Assembly (NCBI RefSeq): GCF_038397775.1
Contig: NZ_CP151650.1
Span: forward strand, 2,046,001 to 2,110,000
From: Pseudomonas sp. RC10
GTDB lineage: Bacteria > Pseudomonadota > Gammaproteobacteria > Pseudomonadales > Pseudomonadaceae
Direction: 5' to 3'
Length of the DNA: 64,000 nucleotides
Shown here: one piece after another, positions 35,030-44,600 of the stretch
Layout of the letters: every line of letters starts with the position of its first letter
Numbering within the stretch: position 1 is the stretch's first letter
Translations under genes and position numbers: made by a program
The notes under the pieces: model-generated
Databases searched by the model: none
Told to the model about the DNA's origin: nothing
What the model saw: only the letters and a program-made list of their open reading frames with translations

Positions 35030-35428
35030 GTGGACAAGCTGGAAAAATCCCTCGAAGAATGGAAACAGATGCTCGACCCAGAGCAGTACCAGGTCTGCCG
35101 TCTGAAGGCCACCGAGCGACCCTTCACCGGCAAATACAACAGCACCAAGACCGATGGTGTTTATCACTGCGTGTGCTGCAACGAAGCGTTGTTCGACTCA
35201 ACCACCAAGTTCGATTCAGGCTGCGGCTGGCCGAGTTTTTACGCGCCGCTCGAAGGCAGCGCGGTGGTGGAAGTGCGCGACGTGAGCCACGGCATGATTC
35301 GCACCGAAGTGGTGTGTGCCAAGTGCGACGCTCACTTGGGCCATGTCTTTCCTGACGGCCCGCCGCCGACAGGGCTGCGCTACTGCATCAACTCGGTGTG
35401 CCTGGACCTGGTGGCCCGCGCTGCCTGA
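35030..35428 (+). CDS. msrB: Peptide methionine-(R)-S-oxide reductase MsrB
   Basis: The 132-residue protein reduces the R-sulfoxide of methionine in oxidised proteins. The catalytic Cys119 is in [13 protein letters not shown], with Cys124 as possible partner. The structural zinc is held by CVCC and [15 protein letters not shown] and [15 protein letters not shown] are family motifs. The start is a GTG at 35030 with GGTGGAGGTG upstream; the open frame extends further, but the GTG gives the normal MsrB N-terminus ([11 protein letters not shown]). Glutathione peroxidase follows 85 bp on. Confidence 0.96.
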   Translation: MDKLEKSLEEWKQMLDPEQYQVCRLKATERPFTGKYNSTKTDGVYHCVCCNEALFDSTTKFDSGCGWPSFYAPLEGSAVVEVRDVSHGMIRTEVVCAKCDAHLGHVFPDGPPPTGLRYCINSVCLDLVARAA

Positions 35429-35513
35429 TGCCGTGATATCACGCTGAACAATTGAATGGCGCGCCAACCACTGGCGCGCTAATTTGGCGGTTTGATCCTT
35501 TCGAGACGCGGCC

Positions 35514-35999
35514 ATGAGCGAACAGTTGCTGAACATCCCGGTGCAGACGATCAAGGGCGAGCAAAAGACCCTTGCCGATTACGCAGGCAAGGCGGTGCTG
35601 GTCGTGAACACCGCCAGCAAATGCGGCTTCACCCCGCAATACAAGGGGCTCGAAGAGCTGTGGCAGACCTATAAAGATCGTGGGCTGGTGGTGCTGGGCT
35701 TCCCCTGCAACCAGTTCGGGAAACAGGAACCCGGCAACGAAGGCGCGATTTCCGAGTTTTGCGAGTTGAATTACGGGGTCAGTTTTCCGCTGTTCAAGAA
35801 GATCGACGTCAACGGCAGCGACGCTCATCCGTTGTTCGTGCAGTTGAAGAAACAGGCGCCCGGGCTGCTGGGCTCCGAGCGCATCAAGTGGAACTTCACC
35901 AAATTTCTCGTGGGTCGCGATGGCAAGCTGGTCAAGCGTTACGCGCCGCTGACCAAGCCGGAAGAGCTGAAGTCGGATATTGAAGCGCTGCTGAGATAA
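35514..35999 (+). CDS. Glutathione peroxidase family thiol peroxidase
   Basis: The 161-residue protein has a thioredoxin fold. The peroxidatic Cys37 is in NTASKCGFTPQY, followed by LGFPCNQFGKQEPG (resolving Cys and the conserved Gln) and IKWNFTKFLV (Trp and Asn of the catalytic tetrad). Such bacterial enzymes reduce hydroperoxides, usually with thioredoxin. It follows msrB in the same direction. In P. aeruginosa a MarR-type regulator gene (ospR) sits beside the equivalent gene PA2826, but no such gene is present here. Confidence 0.94.
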   Translation: MSEQLLNIPVQTIKGEQKTLADYAGKAVLVVNTASKCGFTPQYKGLEELWQTYKDRGLVVLGFPCNQFGKQEPGNEGAISEFCELNYGVSFPLFKKIDVNGSDAHPLFVQLKKQAPGLLGSERIKWNFTKFLVGRDGKLVKRYAPLTKPEELKSDIEALLR

Positions 36000-36055
36000 A
36001 GCCGCCGCGAGCCTCCAGCGTCAAGCTGCAAGCCTGGCGCTGTTCAACCTGTCGC

Positions 36056-38380
36056 TTAAAGCTTGACGCTCGAAGCTGCTGTCCACTGATCCAGCATGTT
36101 CACCAGCTCTTCCTTGTGAAACGGCTTCGCCAGATAGTCATTCATCCCCGCGTTCCGGCAATGCTCTCGCTCTTCGGGCATGGCGTTGGCGGTCAGAGCG
36201 ATGATAGGCAGGTCGGGCCATTTGCCGCTCTGGCGAATCAGGCGTGTCGCTTCGTAGCCATCCAGCACCGGCATGTTGCAGTCCATCAGCACCAGATCGA
36301 AGTGATTGCGCTCAAGTTGTTGTATCGCTTCGCCGCCGTGGCTGCTGACCACCACGTCACACCCCAACTTGCTCAACATGCCCTTGGCGACCAATTGGTT
36401 CACCGGGTTGTCTTCGACCAACAGAATGCGCGCACGGTGGGCCACGGGTTTCGGACTGGGCAGACGATCGCCGTTCAAAACGTCCTCGACGTGCAGACTT
36501 CGCCGCAACGCTTGATGCAAGATCTGCCGCGACAGAGGGCGCGCCTGTTGATGCAGTGGCGCCAGGGCGATGACCTGCTCAGCTGGCATGAAATTGCCAT
36601 ACGCCGTCACCAGCAGAATCGGAATGTCCGTTCCAGGGCGCATCCCCACCAGGCATTCCGGGCAGTCGGTGATCAGCAGATCAGGCTGTACGTTGGATTG
36701 TGGGTGGTTCACCGAAAAGTGCCGGTAATCAATGCCCCATTCTGGCAGCAAGCGGCTTAGCAGCTCCGTCAGGCCGCTGCCCTTGGCGCTGACCACCACC
36801 ACATGGCCTTTCAGCGCGGGCCACATGGGTGCTGGCGTGTGGGCCGGGAGCGGCAGGTCGGCGTAGAACCGGCTGCCGACGCCGGGGGTGGATTCGATGT
36901 TCAGTTGCCCGTCCATCGCTTTACACAAATTGTAGGTCAGGGTCAGCCCCAGCCCAGTGCCGCCGTACTGACGGGTAATGGCCGCTTCGGCCTGGGTGAA
37001 TGGCTCGAAAATCTTCGCCTGTGCATCCTGAGGGATGCCGATGCCGGTGTCACACACTTCGATGCGCACTTTGCCGCCCTGCTGACTCAGTCGCACGTCC
37101 ACACGCCCGGCACGGGTGAACTTCAGCGCATTCGACAGCAGGTTGCTGACGACTTGCCGTACACGCGTCGGGTCGCCCATGACCAACGCCGGGAAGCGGG
37201 GATCGATCAGGCATGTCAGTTCAACGCTGGGCGCTGCGTTTTGCGAGAGCAGATTGGCGGTGTCTTCGATCAGGGTGCCGAGATCGAACGGGATGCGCTC
37301 CAGCTCTAACTGGCCCGCGTCGAATTTCGACAGGTCGAGGATGTCGTTGAGCAGCTCCACCAGCACCTTGCCCGAGTCATGGGCGATGGACAGTTGCTGA
37401 CGTTGTTCCGCGCTGAGCGGGCCGTCCAGTGACAACGCCAGCATGCCCAGCAGACCGTTGAGCGGGGTGCGGATCTCATGACTCATGTGCGCCAGAAAGG
37501 CCGAGCGGGCGTGAGCCATGTCCAGTGCCGTGCTGCGGGCGATCTGCAGTTCTTCGTTGGATTGGCTGAGGCGCGCGTTGCTGGACTTGAGCTCTTGAGT
37601 GCGGGCGGAGACCACGTTTTCCAGCTCGTTGAGGTGCTCGGTCAAGCGGTTCTCAGCGTCTCGACGACGGCAGAACTCACTCGCCACGTTTTCGAACTGT
37701 TGATTCGCCACTTGCACCAGCACGCCGATTTCGTCGTTTTCATGGCCGGGCGGGCAGGGCAGTGGCGTTTGTGTGGGGCTGCGAGAGTCGCGGCTGGACA
37801 GGGCGCGGATGACCCCGGTCAGCGGTTTGGTCAGGGTCAGGTAGTACAACCCCAACAGAATCCCGGCAAACACCAGACTGCGGACAAAGCCGCCAAGCAA
37901 CGTGATCACCGCCCGTTGCAGAAAGTGGCTGCCGAACGCGTAGGTGTCGACGTTCAGAGACAAGGTGCCGATGGCTTCGTTCGGCATGTGATCCAGGTGG
38001 AGGGTATCCACGAACTCACGGCTCTGGCCGAACAGGCCGTCGCTGATCAGGCGATAGGGGCTTTCTGCTGGCGGCCGTGTGACGGACGCCAGTAACACAT
38101 TGTTGTTGTCCATCAGCCGAGCACCGATCACGGCCGGGGAGCGAAGCAAGCCAAGGGTCAGCTCTTGCGCGAGCTCGGCGTCGATGTTGTAGGCGACGCG
38201 CGACGCCGGGTTGTGGCTGATTTGCAGCAACGAGCGAATTTCACGATCGATAGAAGCGTCTTCGCTGGCATAATCGATTGCAATTTGTATCAGGCTGAAC
38301 AGCGTTCCCAATAGAAAGCCGAGCAGAACGGTCAAACGGACCTGTTTGTACGACAGTCGCTGGGTAAGTCGAATATCCAT
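36056..38380 (-). CDS. sagS: Hybrid sensor kinase, SagS ortholog
   Basis: The 774-residue protein has a helix at residues 17-38, a periplasmic HmsP-type sensor region (about 40-170), a second helix near 172-195, a HAMP-like linker, a coiled coil (ENVVSARTQELKSSNARL), then the kinase: H box FLAHMSHEIRTPLNG, N box VSNLLSNALKFT, G boxes CDTGIGIP and YGGTGLGLTL. A degenerate receiver-like stretch precedes a C-terminal receiver with Asp in VLMDCNMPVLDG and Lys in LAKPFH. The position beside gpx/msrB matches PA2824, SagS, which feeds HptB and controls the switch to biofilm growth. The start was taken at 38380, just before the first helix; GTG 38449 and ATG 38437 are alternatives. Confidence 0.9.
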   Translation of the reverse strand: MDIRLTQRLSYKQVRLTVLLGFLLGTLFSLIQIAIDYASEDASIDREIRSLLQISHNPASRVAYNIDAELAQELTLGLLRSPAVIGARLMDNNNVLLASVTRPPAESPYRLISDGLFGQSREFVDTLHLDHMPNEAIGTLSLNVDTYAFGSHFLQRAVITLLGGFVRSLVFAGILLGLYYLTLTKPLTGVIRALSSRDSRSPTQTPLPCPPGHENDEIGVLVQVANQQFENVASEFCRRRDAENRLTEHLNELENVVSARTQELKSSNARLSQSNEELQIARSTALDMAHARSAFLAHMSHEIRTPLNGLLGMLALSLDGPLSAEQRQQLSIAHDSGKVLVELLNDILDLSKFDAGQLELERIPFDLGTLIEDTANLLSQNAAPSVELTCLIDPRFPALVMGDPTRVRQVVSNLLSNALKFTRAGRVDVRLSQQGGKVRIEVCDTGIGIPQDAQAKIFEPFTQAEAAITRQYGGTGLGLTLTYNLCKAMDGQLNIESTPGVGSRFYADLPLPAHTPAPMWPALKGHVVVVSAKGSGLTELLSRLLPEWGIDYRHFSVNHPQSNVQPDLLITDCPECLVGMRPGTDIPILLVTAYGNFMPAEQVIALAPLHQQARPLSRQILHQALRRSLHVEDVLNGDRLPSPKPVAHRARILLVEDNPVNQLVAKGMLSKLGCDVVVSSHGGEAIQQLERNHFDLVLMDCNMPVLDGYEATRLIRQSGKWPDLPIIALTANAMPEEREHCRNAGMNDYLAKPFHKEELVNMLDQWTAASSVKL

Positions 38381-38482
38381 AGGGGCGCTTGATCCATGGG
38401 GCACGTGCACTTCTTGTGTCCATTGCGGGCCAAGCATAGCTGATCGCACAACACCTTTAACCCGTTAAATCAAGGAGAAATC

Positions 38483-39376
38483 GTGGATTCTCGATTGAAC
38501 GCATTTCTGGAGCGCGCCGAATCGGTTCTGGCGCGACTTGAACCGCTCTTGCCAGCCGTTCGTGAGCCGGTGGATTGGGAAACATCCCTTGCTGCGCGTT
38601 GGGTGCGCGAAGGGCGCAGCGGTTATCTGATGCCGCTGGACGTGACGCTGGACATGCGCCTGTCCGACCTTATCGGCGTCGATCAGCAGCGCGAGCAACT
38701 GGGCCGCAATACCCAGCAGTTTATCGACGGCCTGCCTGCCAACCATGCTTTGCTCTGGGGTTCGCGGGGCACAGGCAAATCGTCGCTGGTGCGCGCCTTG
38801 CTCGCCGAACACGCCAAGGCCGGTCTGCGACTGATCGAGATCGAGCGGGATCATCTCGGGGATTTACCGCGAGTGGTCGAGCAATTACAGAAGCTGCCGC
38901 AGCGTTTCGTGCTGTTTTGCGACGATCTGTCGTTCGAGTCCGGCGAGGGCGATTATCGCGTGCTCAAAAGCGTACTCGACGGTTCGTTGGAACAGGCGCC
39001 CGATAACGTCCTGCTGTACGCCACCTCCAACCGCCGCCACCTGGTACCGGAAAAAGAGAGCGACAACGCCCACTGGCAGCGCGGCGAGGACGGCGAAATC
39101 CATCCGAGCGAAGCGGTGGAAGACAAGATTGCCCTGTCCGACCGTTTCGGGCTGTGGCTGTCGTTCTACCCGTTCACTCAGGAGCACTTCCTGAACGTGG
39201 TGGAGCATTGGGTCGGTGAACTGGCGGCCAAGGCCGGGTTGCAGTGGCAGCGCAATCACGAGTTCGACATTCTGGCCGTACGCTGGGCGACCGGTCGCGG
39301 CAACCGCAACGGCCGCTGCGCCTATCAGTTCGCCCGTTATTGGGTGGGTTTGAAAATGCTGGAGCAACATCCATGA
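38483..39376 (+). CDS. DUF815 AAA-type ATP-binding protein
   Basis: The 297-residue protein starts with GTG (AAGGAGAAATC upstream). The P-loop is LLWGSRGTGKSSLVRALL near residue 93, Walker B is FVLFCDDLSFE near 152, and sensor 1 is YATSNRRHL, all typical of the DUF815 branch of AAA ATPases. The N-terminal 60 residues are helical. The role is unknown; some AAA relatives load or remodel partners. It overlaps the fRMsr gene by ATGA, so the pair is translationally coupled. Confidence 0.9.
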   Translation: MDSRLNAFLERAESVLARLEPLLPAVREPVDWETSLAARWVREGRSGYLMPLDVTLDMRLSDLIGVDQQREQLGRNTQQFIDGLPANHALLWGSRGTGKSSLVRALLAEHAKAGLRLIEIERDHLGDLPRVVEQLQKLPQRFVLFCDDLSFESGEGDYRVLKSVLDGSLEQAPDNVLLYATSNRRHLVPEKESDNAHWQRGEDGEIHPSEAVEDKIALSDRFGLWLSFYPFTQEHFLNVVEHWVGELAAKAGLQWQRNHEFDILAVRWATGRGNRNGRCAYQFARYWVGLKMLEQHP

Positions 39377-39855
39377 TCGATTTGAACGCAGCGGGCGAGG
39401 GCCTCGACGGCTATCGCCTGCTCACGGCACAACTGGAGTCCCTGCTGGCGGACGAGCGCGACTTCATCGCCAATGCCGCGCAGTTTTCAGCGTTTCTGTA
39501 TACCCAGCTGGAAGATTTGAACTGGGCCGGTTTCTACCTCAACCGCAACGAAGAACTGGTGTTGGGGCCATTTCAAGGGCAAATCGCCTGTGTGCGCATT
39601 CCGTTCGGCAAGGGCGTATGCGGCACTGCGGCAGCGACTCGCGAGACCCAACGCGTGCTCGACGTGCACGAATTCCCCGGCCACATCGCGTGTGACAGCG
39701 CGTCCAACAGCGAACTGGTCGTGCCATTGGTCAAGGAAGGGCGTTTGATCGGGGTATTGGACCTGGACAGTCCGAGCCTGGCGCGTTTCAGCGAAGCAGA
39801 TCAGGCAGGGATCGAAGCGTTGGCAGCGATTTTTCTGAGATTGACGGATTGCTGA
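39373..39855 (+). CDS. msrC: GAF-domain free methionine-(R)-sulfoxide reductase
   Basis: The 160-residue fRMsr reduces the R-sulfoxide of free methionine. It is a single GAF domain with the family's cysteines in QIACVRIPFGKGVCGTAA and GHIACDSASNSELVVPL, and LNWAGFYLNRNEELVLGPF at the substrate side. The length is normal. It overlaps the AAA gene by four bases. Together with MsrB, glutathione peroxidase and Ohr it adds to the oxidative-damage repair genes of this core segment. Confidence 0.94.
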   Translation: MIDLNAAGEGLDGYRLLTAQLESLLADERDFIANAAQFSAFLYTQLEDLNWAGFYLNRNEELVLGPFQGQIACVRIPFGKGVCGTAAATRETQRVLDVHEFPGHIACDSASNSELVVPLVKEGRLIGVLDLDSPSLARFSEADQAGIEALAAIFLRLTDC

Positions 39856-39883
39856 AGCGACGCGGATGAGTGTCTAGGAAATT

Positions 39884-40057
39884 TGTAGGAGCGAATTCAT
39901 TCGCGATGCAGGGGTTCAGGCGACGAGTCTGTAGTGGCTGTGCCGGCCTCTCGTCGGACTGCCGCACAGAATGAATTCGCTCCTACGGAGGTGCCGCGTC
40001 GCCCAAGGTGCAGGGTCTGACGCGGATTCATCTGTAGGAGCGAATTCATTCGCGATG
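39884..40057. repeat. Cluster of three REP elements, GAATTCGCTCC family
   Basis: REP cores lie at 39884-39908 (+), 39969-39986 (inverted) and 40032-40057 (+) between convergent fRMsr and the membrane hypothetical gene. The remaining 60-base stretches show nothing else. Confidence 0.9.
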
Positions 40058-40077
40058 CGATGGGTCGGGTCACGCCA

Positions 40078-40851
40078 TCAGTCGTAGATGGCCTTCTTCT
40101 TCCATTCGGCGTCGACCTCGTCCGCTTTCAAACCCGCCGTCAGCTCGTTGTTGTCGTCTTCGGTCGGTGCGATCTGGTCCAGCACCATCGCGTTGACCCG
40201 CGCCAATTGACGTTCCATCGCTTGCAGGTGGGTTTTCCACGGAGCCGGTTCCGGCTGATTCTTCAGGTACTGCACGCCACGCTCGAACGCCAGACGCGCC
40301 TGACCCGGCTGATCCTGATTCAGCGCCTGCTGCCCCAGGTTGTTGAAGAACTCGATGTGCAGCAGCACCAGCATGCTGCGAATCTCGCGAACCCAATGCT
40401 TGGCTTCGGCGGTCTGTAGAAAACCGTCGTGGGCGGCGCGAGTGACCTGGCCATGCATCGCTTCCAGCAGAAAGCGCACATCCTTGGCCTTGGCTTCGGT
40501 CTGAATCGGGCTGGTCGGGTTGCTGATCTTGATGTTGTCGCCTTGGGCGATCAGCGCTTCCAGCTCTTGTTCGTGCTCTTGAATGCCAGGGTTATTGCGT
40601 CGCTCCAGCGCAATCAGGCGCTTGACCACGTTCAATTCCAGCCGCACCAGCAGCAGCTTGAGCGCAGGGCTCATCAGTTGACCGGGGAAGGTTTCGGACA
40701 ACTCGCTGCAACGGCGAAGGCGGTCATTGAGTTCGACGAGGGTGCGAGCGCGCTCGACCTTTTTCTGCTCGGCGACATGATTCAGATAGCCGATTGCGAC
40801 CAGGAGTACGATGCCTGCTACAACCATCAGGGTGATAATCAGTGGTGTCAC
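40078..40851 (-). CDS. Membrane-anchored hypothetical protein with helical cytoplasmic body
   Basis: The 257-residue protein has one N-terminal helix (LIITLMVVAGIVLLVAIGYL) followed by a mostly alpha-helical soluble region (ERARTLVELNDRLRRC, LKLLLVRLELNVVKRLIALE), including a TPR-like stretch (GQQALNQDQPGQARLAFERG), and a charged C-terminus. I recognise it as a Pseudomonas conserved protein in this neighbourhood but know no function. It could be a scaffold. Confidence 0.8.
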   Translation of the reverse strand: MTPLIITLMVVAGIVLLVAIGYLNHVAEQKKVERARTLVELNDRLRRCSELSETFPGQLMSPALKLLLVRLELNVVKRLIALERRNNPGIQEHEQELEALIAQGDNIKISNPTSPIQTEAKAKDVRFLLEAMHGQVTRAAHDGFLQTAEAKHWVREIRSMLVLLHIEFFNNLGQQALNQDQPGQARLAFERGVQYLKNQPEPAPWKTHLQAMERQLARVNAMVLDQIAPTEDDNNELTAGLKADEVDAEWKKKAIYD

Positions 40852-41026
40852 CGCACAAACCTCGATCTAATTGATTTTGCGCCGAGTGTAGTGGCTATGC
40901 ACTGGCACGGAAAGGGCGCTGGTCGCGCCACTCTATATAGAAGCGCTTTCGCCTACACCGCTATCGGCCATGGTTGACTGAAATAGAGGGCGAAGTCATT
41001 GATTTGAATAAATTTTCATAGAGGGG

Positions 41027-41055
41027 TTGACGACCCTTCCAACCATCCATAGAAT
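41027..41055 (+). promoter_or_regulatory. Promoter of the tRNA array
   Basis: TTGACG (41027-41032), a 17-bp spacer and TAGAAT (41050-41055), followed by a GC-rich discriminator GCGCGCC as in stringently controlled stable-RNA promoters. The tRNA-Glu starts about 55 bp downstream. Confidence 0.8.
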
Positions 41056-41116
41056 GCGCGCCACTTGCAGCGTAAAGCACACAGCGAAGCGCAGCAGGGA
41101 GTGAATGTTGTAGCGT

Positions 41117-41192
41117 GTCCCCTTCGTCTAGTGGCCTAGGACACCGCCCTTTCACGGCGGTAACAGGGGTTCGAGTCCCCTAGGGGACGCCA
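41117..41192 (+). tRNA. tRNA-Glu (TTC), copy 1
   Basis: 76 nt including encoded CCA. Acceptor GTCCCCT/AGGGGAC, anticodon loop CTTTCAC with anticodon TTC, and the T loop GGTTCGAGTCC. Confidence 0.97.
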
Positions 41193-41194
41193 AT

Positions 41195-41270
<76 letters not shown>

Positions 41271-41372
41271 ATTTTAAGCAGCTTTGCCTAAGGGCAAGGT
41301 TGAGTGAAACCAGAACGCATCTTCGGGTGTGAGTCTGGAACTGAAACACAACACCATGGTGTTTCAGGCAGT
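41271..41372 (+). other. Spacer inside the tRNA array
   Basis: About 100 bp between the two Glu-Gly pairs. It contains a 9-bp stem CTGAAACAC/GTGTTTCAG at 41341-41367, probably an RNase processing structure. There is no promoter of comparable quality, so the four tRNAs are likely one transcript. Confidence 0.6.
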
Positions 41373-41448
41373 GTCCCCTTCGTCTAGTGGCCTAGGACAC
41401 CGCCCTTTCACGGCGGTAACAGGGGTTCGAGTCCCCTAGGGGACGCCA
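41373..41448 (+). tRNA. tRNA-Glu (TTC), copy 2
   Basis: Identical to copy 1 over all 76 nt. Confidence 0.97.
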
Positions 41449-41452
41449 TATT

Positions 41453-41528
<76 letters not shown>

Positions 41529-41533
41529 AATTC

Positions 41534-41567
41534 AAAAAAACGCCGCTCAACAGAGCGGCGTTTTTTT
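41534..41567 (+). terminator. Intrinsic terminator of the tRNA array
   Basis: Seven A, CGCCGCTC, AACA loop, GAGCGGCG, seven T. Confidence 0.95.
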
Positions 41568-41648
41568 ATGCGCGTTTTTTGGGGCGCTGTGTCGTCGACC
41601 CTGATCGATGAAAAGGTGAGGGCCTAACCGAAGCCCTCACCCTTGCAT

Positions 41649-44600
41649 CTAGCCTTTCAGCAATTCCAACAGCGCATCTGCATCCAGCTTCGCGCTGATT
41701 TCCCCGCCGTCCAGCAAACTGTCAGCCAGATCGCGCTTGTGCCCGTGCAGCCCGACGATCTGTTCTTCGATGCTGTTTTCGGTCACCAGGCGGTAGATCG
41801 TCACCGGGCGTTGTTGGCCCATGCGATGAGCGCGGTCGCTGGCCTGGTCTTCCACAGCAGGGTTCCACCACGGATCGAGGTGGATCACATAATCCGCCGC
41901 GGTCAGGTTCAAACCGCTGCCGCCCGCTTTCAGGCTGATCAGAAAGATGTCGCCGACGCCTGCCTGAAAAGCGTTGACTCGGCTTTGCCGTTCCTTGGGC
42001 GGGGTGGAGCCGTCGAGGTATTGATAGGCGATGCCCTGCTGATCGAGCCAGGCGCGGACGATGCTCAGATGGTCGACGAACTGGCTGAACACCAGCGCCT
42101 TGTGGCGGTTCTCCAATAACTCATCGACGATTTCCTTGAAGGCTTCCAGCTTGCTGCTTTGCAAGGTTGAGCCCGGCAGGACCAGCGACGGGTGACAGCA
42201 GAAGCGGCGTAGGCGAGTGATTTCCGCCAGCACCTGCATGGATTTACCGGCCTTTGGATCAAGGCGGGACAGATGATCCACCGCCTGTCGACGCAACGCT
42301 TCGTATTGATGGGCTTCTTCGTCGGACAGCGGCACCTTGTAGGTAATCTCTGTGCGGGCCGGAAGCTCTTCGAGCACCTGGCTTTTCAGACGACGGAGGA
42401 TGAACGGCTGGATCAGCGCCTTGAGTGCCCGACGCGCACCGACGTCACCCTGTTCGATGGGGGTGGCGAAGCGGGCGGCGAAGCTGTCCTGGCTGCCAAG
42501 CAAGCCCGGATTGATGAAGCGGAACAGGTTCCACAGCTCACCGAGGTGGTTTTCCAATGGGGTACCGGTGGCGACCATGCGGAAATCGGATTCCAGCGTC
42601 ATGACGGATTGCGAACGCTTGGTTTGAGCGTTCTTGATCGCTTGCGCTTCGTCCAGCACGACACTGCTCCAGCGTTGAGCCGTGAACAGTTCCGCGTCGA
42701 GTTGCAGCAATCCATAGCTGACGATGACCAGGTCCCCCGGCCCCAAGTCAGCCAGGCTGCGCTGCTGTTGATACACCCGCACATTGAGGCTGGGTGCGAA
42801 ACGCAGGCTTTCCGCCTGCCAGTTGAGCGTGACCGACGTCGGCGCCACGACCAATTGGGGGCCGAGGCTGGCGCGCTGCAACAACAGCGCAAGGGTCTGC
42901 ACGGTTTTGCCCAACCCCATGTCGTCCGCCAGACACGCGCCGACGCCCCAATGGGCAAGACGTGAAAGCCAGACGAACCCGTCGTGTTGATAGTCGCGCA
43001 ATTCGGCTTGCAGCGTGCCAGGCACTTGCGGCTGATACTCGCGCAAGGATTGCAGCCGCTCAAGGTGCGATTGCCAGCTTGCATCCGCCTCGAACTGGCC
43101 GACCTCTTGCGCCAGATCGGCCAACAGGGGCGAGGTCAGCGCGCTGAGGCGCAAGCCCTGATCGGTGACCCGGTCAGCCAGGTGCGCCAGTTCGTCGAGG
43201 CGTTTTCGCAGGCTGTCATCAAGGGCCAGCCAGTCGCGCTCGTTGAGCTTGAGGAAGCGGCCGGGGCTGGCTTCCATCAGCTTGAGCAGCTCACGAAGTT
43301 CAAGCACGCGTCCGTCATCAAGGGTGATGTTGCCCTGTACCACGAACCAGTCACCCTGCTGGCGCAGACCGATATTGAGGTTTTTCAGGCCTGATCGCGC
43401 CTTGATCCGCATCCGCTCGCCTTCCGGCCAGATGCAATGCAGGTGTTCGCCGTCCAGCGCATGCAGCTCGCTCAACAATTGCAGGGCGTGTTGCGGTTGA
43501 TCGAGCTGCCATTCCTGGCCGTCGCTGTCGGCGTTGGCGAGGCCCGGGCACGCGAGCAGCACGTGCTCCAGCGCGCGTCGCTCTCCGGCCAGATCCCGGC
43601 AGACTTGCAGCGGCTTGCCATCCCGTTCGGTGAGCAGATTTTCGGCGCCCTGGCCAGGGCGGAACCAGCTGCCATCGGCCTGAGGGCGTACCAGCAACTG
43701 CAGACGCAAGCCTTCGGCCAATGGCAGCAGATGGGCATAAAGCCGTGTGTCTGCGGGTTCGCGGTCGAGGTGCCCGGTCAGCTCTGGCATGTCCGAATGG
43801 ATCGGCAGCAGCGGGGCGATGGCGCTCACCACTTCGATCAACTGTTCTTTGGCCGACGCGGGCACGACCAGCCCTTCGCCGACGATTTCGGCGATTTTCC
43901 GCAACTCGCGGCTGATCGGGTAAATCAGCAGGCGCGTGGTGGTTTCCTTCTGGACGAAGGTTTCACTCGCTTCAAGCAGACCCAGGGGTTCAAGGTGCAC
44001 GCGTATTTTCTCGGCGCTGGCGTGCAGGTGCAGTGACGCCTGGCCTGCCTGCAAGTCGATGCGCACGTCGGGGGCGTCTCGCCAGAACACCGCTGGGTGG
44101 CCGACCAGTCGCGGCAGGGCCTTGGATGCGGGGAGCTCGTATTCGGGGTTGCTGTACTGATAGCTCACCTGAATCACGCCGATGGTCTGACGGTCCTGCT
44201 CGGACAGGAAATCCATGGCCGGGCCATCTTCCACCAGACGTTTGAGCGAGACAGCACGCCCGCTGCTCCATTGCCCTTTGGCATTGCGCTTCTGTTCTCG
44301 GGGTTCGACTTTTTCCCAATAGCCGTCGAGAAGCACGTGCCAGGCCAGGCGCGTGTTTTTTTCATCGGCGGCAGGTGTTGCGGTTGTCTTGCCGGGGCGA
44401 AGCTGACTCAGGGCACTCAGGGCGTGCTCCCAGGCTTCCTGGCGGTGCAGAAGCGTGACGAGCGGGCGAAGACCGGCGGCCTGATGCAGTTCGGCGAATT
44501 GCCGGGGCGTGCCGAATTGCACGGCGATCAACGCGTCGAACTCAGCGGCGAGCCACAGGTACTGATCGCGATGCAGCTCGTCGCGGCAGTCCTCCAGCCT

